Shown here piece by piece: positions 59,754-64,000 of a DNA stretch of 64,000 bases; within the stretch, counting starts at the first letter, position 1; every line of letters begins with the position of its first letter. The DNA comes from Capilliphycus robustus (GTDB lineage Bacteria > Cyanobacteriota > Cyanobacteriia > Cyanobacteriales > Microcoleaceae). The position numbers and the translations under genes are program-made. The notes beneath the pieces were generated by a model. That model was not told where the DNA came from and did no database searches. It was given only the letters and a program-made list of their open reading frames with translations. The stretch lies in assembly GCF_034932365.1 (NCBI RefSeq), contig NZ_JAYGHR010000079.1:1-64000 (forward strand), given 5' to 3'.

Positions 59754-62456
59754 ATGTTGCGAATTTCTATTCCTGAACAGCTTTCAAAACAGTTCAAAGT
59801 TGTCGCGACTCAAGTCCTACAACCCAACTCTCCCAGACGCTTTGCCATCCTTGAAGCCTGTCTCATCGGTTTAGTTTCTGGACTTGCAGCCTTTTTCTTA
59901 CGAGAAGGAGCGGGATGGTTAGGGTCATGGCGGATGTATGGTTCCCTCTACGGCCCCCTACCAACTTGGGTGTTTTTACCGGCTGTTGGCTTAATAGGCG
60001 GCTTTACAACAGGATTTTTAGTCGAACGATTTGCCCCCGAAACCACCGGAAGCGGCGTTCCTCAAGTCAAAGCAGCTTTAAGTGGAATACCCATTTCTTT
60101 AGATTTGCGAGTCGCCATCTCCAAACTTCTGGGGACGATGTTTACAATGGGTTCCGGTTTAACCCTGGGACGACAAGGGCCAACCGTTCAAATCGGCGCC
60201 GCCTTAGCCGCTTGGATAGGGCGTTGGGTACCGACTTCCCCCAACTACAGACGCCAGATTGTCGCCTGTGGTGCCGCCGCCGGGTTAGCCGCAGGCTTTA
60301 ACGCCCCCATTGCGGGAGTTTTATTTGTCGTTGAAGACTTACTCCACGACATTTCCGGCCTCACCCTCGGCCCTGCGATTATCGCTTCGTTTATTGGGGC
60401 GGTGGTTTCCCGCATCTTAGAAGGTCGAAATCCCGACTTTGAAACCCACTCAGCAGCACTGCTACAACGCTACTCAGAGCAATCGTTCCTACAACTGGGT
60501 GAAATTCCCTTTTATATCATTTTAGGCATCACCGCAGGTTTACTCGGCACCCTATTTAGCCGAGGAATTGTCTCTTCCCTCAAATTTAGCCGCCGAACCT
60601 TTCGCTTAGGATTACCTGTACGAATGGCATTAGCAGGGTTTTTGTGTGGGTTAATTGTTTCTTTTTTGCCGATGGAATTTCGCAACAATGCAGGTTTACG
60701 AGAAGTCATTCTGCGTGGGGATATTGTCTGGACGACCATCGCCCTCGCCTTTGTCGCTCATTTTGCCCTGACAACTATTGCGGCAAGTTCTTCAGCACCC
60801 GGAGGTTTATTTGCCCCCTCGCTGGTTTTGGGGGCGGCTTTGGGGAAATTGATTGGCATCTGGGAATTTAACTTAGTGGGCTTGGAACCCTCGACAACCT
60901 TTGCCTATGCGGGAATGGGGGCTTTCTTTTGTGCGGTGTCTCGCACGCCGATTACTGCGGTTGTAATTGTTTTTGAGATTACCCAAGATTTTAACTTGGT
61001 GTTGCAATTAATGATTTGTTCGATTGTCGCCTACTTTGTCTCCGATAAAATTGATAAACAGTCTCTCTATGATCGCCTATTACAATTAAGTGGTATTGAG
61101 TTAAAAGAAGATGACCTTGAGCGCCAAGCCTGGAAACAGTTAAAAGCAAGAGATGTCATGCAGCGTCAGGTAGAAACTCTATCGGTTCATCAAACGTTCT
61201 TAGAAGTTAGACAAGAATTTTCTCGTTCACAACACCGAGGCTTTCCCGTCGTTGAAGATGGCAAACTGGTTGGGATTGTTACTCAAAGAGATTTGAGCAA
61301 TGCGAGTAAGCAAAATTTGCCCGAGGAGACTCCCTTAAGCAAGTTTATGACCGCTAAACCGATTACAATTGCTCCGGAGGAAACGCTCAGTCAAGTGGTT
61401 TATCTGTTAGCTAAATATAAACCCAGTCGCCTCCCGGTTGTTGAAGGTCGTCATCTGGTGGGAATTATCACCCGCAGCGATATTATTAAAGCAGAATTGG
61501 GCTTGATTAGTGGAGAAGATACTCAGGTGGGTTTGCATCCAGAACCTTCCTATATCGTCTATCAAACGCGAGCGCCTCAACTCGGAAAAGGACGGATGTT
61601 GGTTTCTCTCTACAACCCGACAACAGCACCCGCTCTATTAGAAATTGCCGCCGCGATCGCCAGAGAACGAAATTATGAGATAGAATGCCTGAATGTGATT
61701 ACGATTCCCCGTCATCGTTCGCCCAGTGAAACCTCTGTTAAACTCACCAAAAGTCGGCGTTTGATGCGACAAGCTGAACAAATGGGCCGAGCCTGGGGAA
61801 TTCCGATTCATACTCAAGTTCGAGTCACTCACGATATTGCTCAAGCCATTCTCGAAACGACGAAAGAGCGACATATTGATTTGATTTTGATGGGTTGGCA
61901 GGGTAAATCTTCGACGACTGATCGTGTTTTTGGGAATGTCGTTGATGTGATTATCCGACAGGTGGGTTCTGAAGTAATTTTAGTCAAATGGCCCCACGTG
62001 GTTGATCCTTTTAATACGAAACGAAAACTCCGGTTACATTCTTTGTCAGGTTGGCAACGTTGGTTAGTACCCATACGTGATGATCCGAAAGACTCTGTTG
62101 CAGTACAACTTTTACCTGCTTTGATGCAGTTGAGTCATCAACCGGAAATTCGACTGTTAAAAGTGATGAGTAAAGCGATTACGACTCCTGAAAAACGAGT
62201 TTGGGAAGATACTTCTGATGAGTTGAGTTCTCTATTGAATGCTAATGTTAGAATGACTGCTGTTACTTCTGATTTTGTCCCCGAGGCGGTGATTGATTTT
62301 GCCTATCGTGAACATTGTGATGTTGTGGTTTTAGGCGCCAGTCGTGAAGGGATGCTCAAACAGGTGATTCAGGGTAATATTCCTGAAGCGATCGCTCGCA
62401 ATTGTGATTGTACTGTAATTTTGGTTCGTCCGGCAATTGGTCAAGCTACTGAGTAA
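59754..62456 (+). CDS. ClC-type chloride transporter with CBS pair and UspA domains
   Basis: This ~900-residue protein fuses a ClC membrane domain (about 30-430), a pair of CBS domains (about 455-575; DVMQRQVETLSVHQTF and FMTAKPITIAPEETLS) and two UspA-like domains (about 600-900). Selectivity motifs are GSGVPQVK and, at residues 139-143, GRQGP, where Q141 replaces the gating Glu of E. coli ClcA; the inner-gate Glu is kept in FVVEDLLHD. The CBS pair may bind adenine nucleotides and the UspA part, with GNVVDVIIRQVGSEVILVK, may also bind ATP. ATG 59754 is the preferred start; a TTG at 59706 is in frame. It probably moves chloride across the cytoplasmic membrane. Confidence 0.9.
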   Translation: MLRISIPEQLSKQFKVVATQVLQPNSPRRFAILEACLIGLVSGLAAFFLREGAGWLGSWRMYGSLYGPLPTWVFLPAVGLIGGFTTGFLVERFAPETTGSGVPQVKAALSGIPISLDLRVAISKLLGTMFTMGSGLTLGRQGPTVQIGAALAAWIGRWVPTSPNYRRQIVACGAAAGLAAGFNAPIAGVLFVVEDLLHDISGLTLGPAIIASFIGAVVSRILEGRNPDFETHSAALLQRYSEQSFLQLGEIPFYIILGITAGLLGTLFSRGIVSSLKFSRRTFRLGLPVRMALAGFLCGLIVSFLPMEFRNNAGLREVILRGDIVWTTIALAFVAHFALTTIAASSSAPGGLFAPSLVLGAALGKLIGIWEFNLVGLEPSTTFAYAGMGAFFCAVSRTPITAVVIVFEITQDFNLVLQLMICSIVAYFVSDKIDKQSLYDRLLQLSGIELKEDDLERQAWKQLKARDVMQRQVETLSVHQTFLEVRQEFSRSQHRGFPVVEDGKLVGIVTQRDLSNASKQNLPEETPLSKFMTAKPITIAPEETLSQVVYLLAKYKPSRLPVVEGRHLVGIITRSDIIKAELGLISGEDTQVGLHPEPSYIVYQTRAPQLGKGRMLVSLYNPTTAPALLEIAAAIARERNYEIECLNVITIPRHRSPSETSVKLTKSRRLMRQAEQMGRAWGIPIHTQVRVTHDIAQAILETTKERHIDLILMGWQGKSSTTDRVFGNVVDVIIRQVGSEVILVKWPHVVDPFNTKRKLRLHSLSGWQRWLVPIRDDPKDSVAVQLLPALMQLSHQPEIRLLKVMSKAITTPEKRVWEDTSDELSSLLNANVRMTAVTSDFVPEAVIDFAYREHCDVVVLGASREGMLKQVIQGNIPEAIARNCDCTVILVRPAIGQATE

Positions 62457-62749
62457 GTCTTTACAGTTTACAGTGATGCAGTTATAGCGCTACGCGCTAG
62501 GCAAAAGGCAACAGGCAAGAGGTGAAGCAGTGCGATCTTGGTGGTTTCCATCAAGGAGCGCAAACTTGCGGCTTGGCGGTTTCCGTCGAGAGCAAAGTTT
62601 GCAAGAGAGCAACTGCTGAACCCGAAGGGCAAAAGTGCCAGCAGAAAATATTTTCAGCATTTACCAATGTCCTAACCGTTATGCGTAGTGCTATATCAGT
62701 TCTTTTCCTGGTCATCTGTTACCTATTCACTGTTTACTGAAACCTCTTC
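62457..62749. other. Intergenic region with short repeats
   Basis: It contains TTTACAGTTTACAG and GGCAAAAGGCAACAGGCAAG low-complexity runs, and TGGCGGTTTCCGTC near 62574, a motif also present near 36990. A 72-codon frame (62522-62740) reads through these repeats and is not credible as a gene. Confidence 0.55.
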
Positions 62750-63895
62750 ATGGTCACTGTTTTCATGGTTCATTTTAATGTCAATTTCAAATATTTTAAT
62801 TCCTTTGCTGATATCACGCTCAGTTTAGCTAAAACCCTGTTTGAACTTGGGGTTCCTGTTTCTATAGAACCCTCAGAAATCTCCGGGGATGCTTTAAAAG
62901 TGATCAGTGATCAAGAGAAAAAGCTGCTAGACTATTTGATGAAACAATCCCCTTCAGAACTGTTTCAAATTAAATGGTCACACTATTGGGAAACGGTGCG
63001 AAATATTCAGCTTAGAGGTCATCTCAATTTTGAACTTTTTGCCATCAATTATGAATTTTCCCAGAATTCTAAATCCTGTGATGATTGGATGCAATCAACC
63101 CTTCATAATTCCTATCACAAATTAGCCGTTAGTCACTATTGTAAACAAGTTTTATTACAAGCAGGTTGTCCCGAATCAGAGGTTTCAGTTTTACCTTTGG
63201 GAGCAAATCCCCTTTTCTTCAATTCTTCAGAACTAGAATCTCAAGTCAATCAACAAAAATCACCCCAAATTAAACGGTTTTTACATTTAACAAACTCCTG
63301 GGATTTATATCGGTTTGGTACGGATTTACTTTTACCTGCATTTTGTGAAGAATTTTGGGGCAATCCTCATGTACTTTTAGTGATCAAAGATGGCGGAAGC
63401 AATAATCAAAACGTGACCGAAATAGTTGTCAATCTTCGTCGAAAATTTGGAGATAAAATGCCCAATATTTATATCCTCCGAAAACTCCTAAATAAAACGA
63501 ATTTAGCCCAATTATATTGGTTTTCAGATGTCGTTGTTGCTCCCTTTCGTGGGGAAGGATTTGCTATTAAAATTCTCGATGCTTTCGCCGCAGGTTTACC
63601 TGTGATTATGCCCCTTTATGGCGGGCCGACTGAATATGCGAACCCAACAAACTGCTATCCGATTGAATATGATTTAGTACCCGTCGGTAACTGTTATGAT
63701 ACTCAATTTTTTAAACCTAAAAATAAACCCCATTGGGCCGAACCTAAAATTGAGTCTTTGAGACAACAACTACATCGGGTAATAAATGATGAAAATCAAG
63801 CTTTAATTCGTCAAAGAGCCAAAGAAACAGCACAACAATTTTCTTGGGAAATCACCGCTCAAAAGCTGTTTGCCTTGATGAGAAAATTATCTTAA
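62750..63895 (+). CDS. Glycosyltransferase, GT4-like
   Basis: This 381-residue protein has the C-terminal Rossmann half of a GT-B glycosyltransferase: LHLTNSWDLYRFGTDLLLPA, then GEGFAIKILDAFAAGLPVIM, with the Glu and EG-type loop that binds the nucleotide sugar, followed by GGPTEYANPTNCYPIEY. The N-terminal half (FNVNFKYFNSFADITLSLAK, FELGVPVSIEPSEI) is the acceptor side. It lacks signal or membrane segments. The sugar and acceptor are unknown; it may be the first gene of a cluster that continues beyond the window. Confidence 0.83.
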   Translation: MVTVFMVHFNVNFKYFNSFADITLSLAKTLFELGVPVSIEPSEISGDALKVISDQEKKLLDYLMKQSPSELFQIKWSHYWETVRNIQLRGHLNFELFAINYEFSQNSKSCDDWMQSTLHNSYHKLAVSHYCKQVLLQAGCPESEVSVLPLGANPLFFNSSELESQVNQQKSPQIKRFLHLTNSWDLYRFGTDLLLPAFCEEFWGNPHVLLVIKDGGSNNQNVTEIVVNLRRKFGDKMPNIYILRKLLNKTNLAQLYWFSDVVVAPFRGEGFAIKILDAFAAGLPVIMPLYGGPTEYANPTNCYPIEYDLVPVGNCYDTQFFKPKNKPHWAEPKIESLRQQLHRVINDENQALIRQRAKETAQQFSWEITAQKLFALMRKLS

Positions 63896-64000
63896 AAAGT
63901 CGGTTCAAAAGGATAGGTTTTGAAAACATATACTTCGATCCTTGCCTTCAGTCTCAACTCGACCTTGACAAAACCAGAGAGTGGAGATTATAGTAAGCTT

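Noticed and set aside
62522..62740. 72-codon open frame on the plus strand
   Set aside because: It runs through low-complexity intergenic repeats and shares motifs with the spacer at 36.9 kb; the protein is not recognisable.
1..64000. tRNA or rRNA genes
   Set aside because: I scanned for GGTTCGAATC-type T-loops and cloverleaf patterns and found none that could be supported; a tRNAscan-type run would settle it.

Overview
The window looks like chromosomal DNA of a filamentous, non-heterocystous (Oscillatoriales-type) cyanobacterium. The evidence is a Form IB RuBisCO operon (rbcL-rbcX-rbcS), the photosystem II subunit Psb30, a hormogonium-polysaccharide/gliding (hps) locus, a pix-type phototaxis operon, frequent GCGATCGC (HIP1) octamers, several Uma2-family genes, and many dispersed short palindromes and heptamer-type tandem repeats. 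The genus is not settled by the sequence alone. I saw no tRNA, rRNA or CRISPR array.

Layout. 0.3-7.1 kb: epoxyqueuosine reductase (queG), a toxin-antitoxin remnant whose toxin tail is overwritten by a palindromic repeat, ileS, two Uma2 genes, the tiny psb30 gene and a small conserved-looking protein. 7.3-10 kb: two peptide/nickel-type ABC permeases (dppB- and dppC-like) separated by an opposite-strand Uma2 gene. 10.4-20.7 kb: a TldD-type protease, then hpsA and four pseudopilin genes, all on the plus strand. 20.8-29.7 kb: mostly minus-strand housekeeping and accessory genes (DUF4189, PBP1C, Uma2, a UPF0175/DUF3368-PIN toxin-antitoxin pair, a ThrE-like exporter, a lipase-like hydrolase, a CDF transporter) plus an unassigned glycine-zipper protein. 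30.3-37 kb: an RTX-like protein, a 47-residue small ORF with its own terminator, a solo tnpB element, panB, a four-helix-bundle protein and a membrane-anchored Ser/Thr kinase. 37.2-41.6 kb: a CPA2 antiporter and the rbcLXS operon with a clear terminator. 41.7-55.2 kb: a fragment of a chemoreceptor, a pentapeptide-repeat protein, and the phototaxis cluster pixG-H-I-J-L. 55.5-63.9 kb: a GT39-type glycosyltransferase, an ATP-grasp ligase, a DUF6464 protein, a ClC transporter fused to CBS and UspA domains, and a GT4-like glycosyltransferase.

Two systems are linked to surface motility. The hps locus encodes pseudopilin-like proteins needed (in Nostoc) for polysaccharide export during gliding. The pix cluster encodes a full photosensory chemotaxis-like pathway that would steer type IV pilus motility by light. 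Its receptor carries five tandem GAF domains. Four of them have two cysteines exactly 28 residues apart, the signature spacing of DXCF cyanobacteriochromes; three of those also have the full DPCF motif.

The most notable other points are several families of intergenic palindromes (one with compensatory changes between copies), a toxin truncated by such an element, a heptamer repeat array of about 250 bp, a ClC protein with Gln at the gating-glutamate position, and an intact solo TnpB whose guide region can be predicted.
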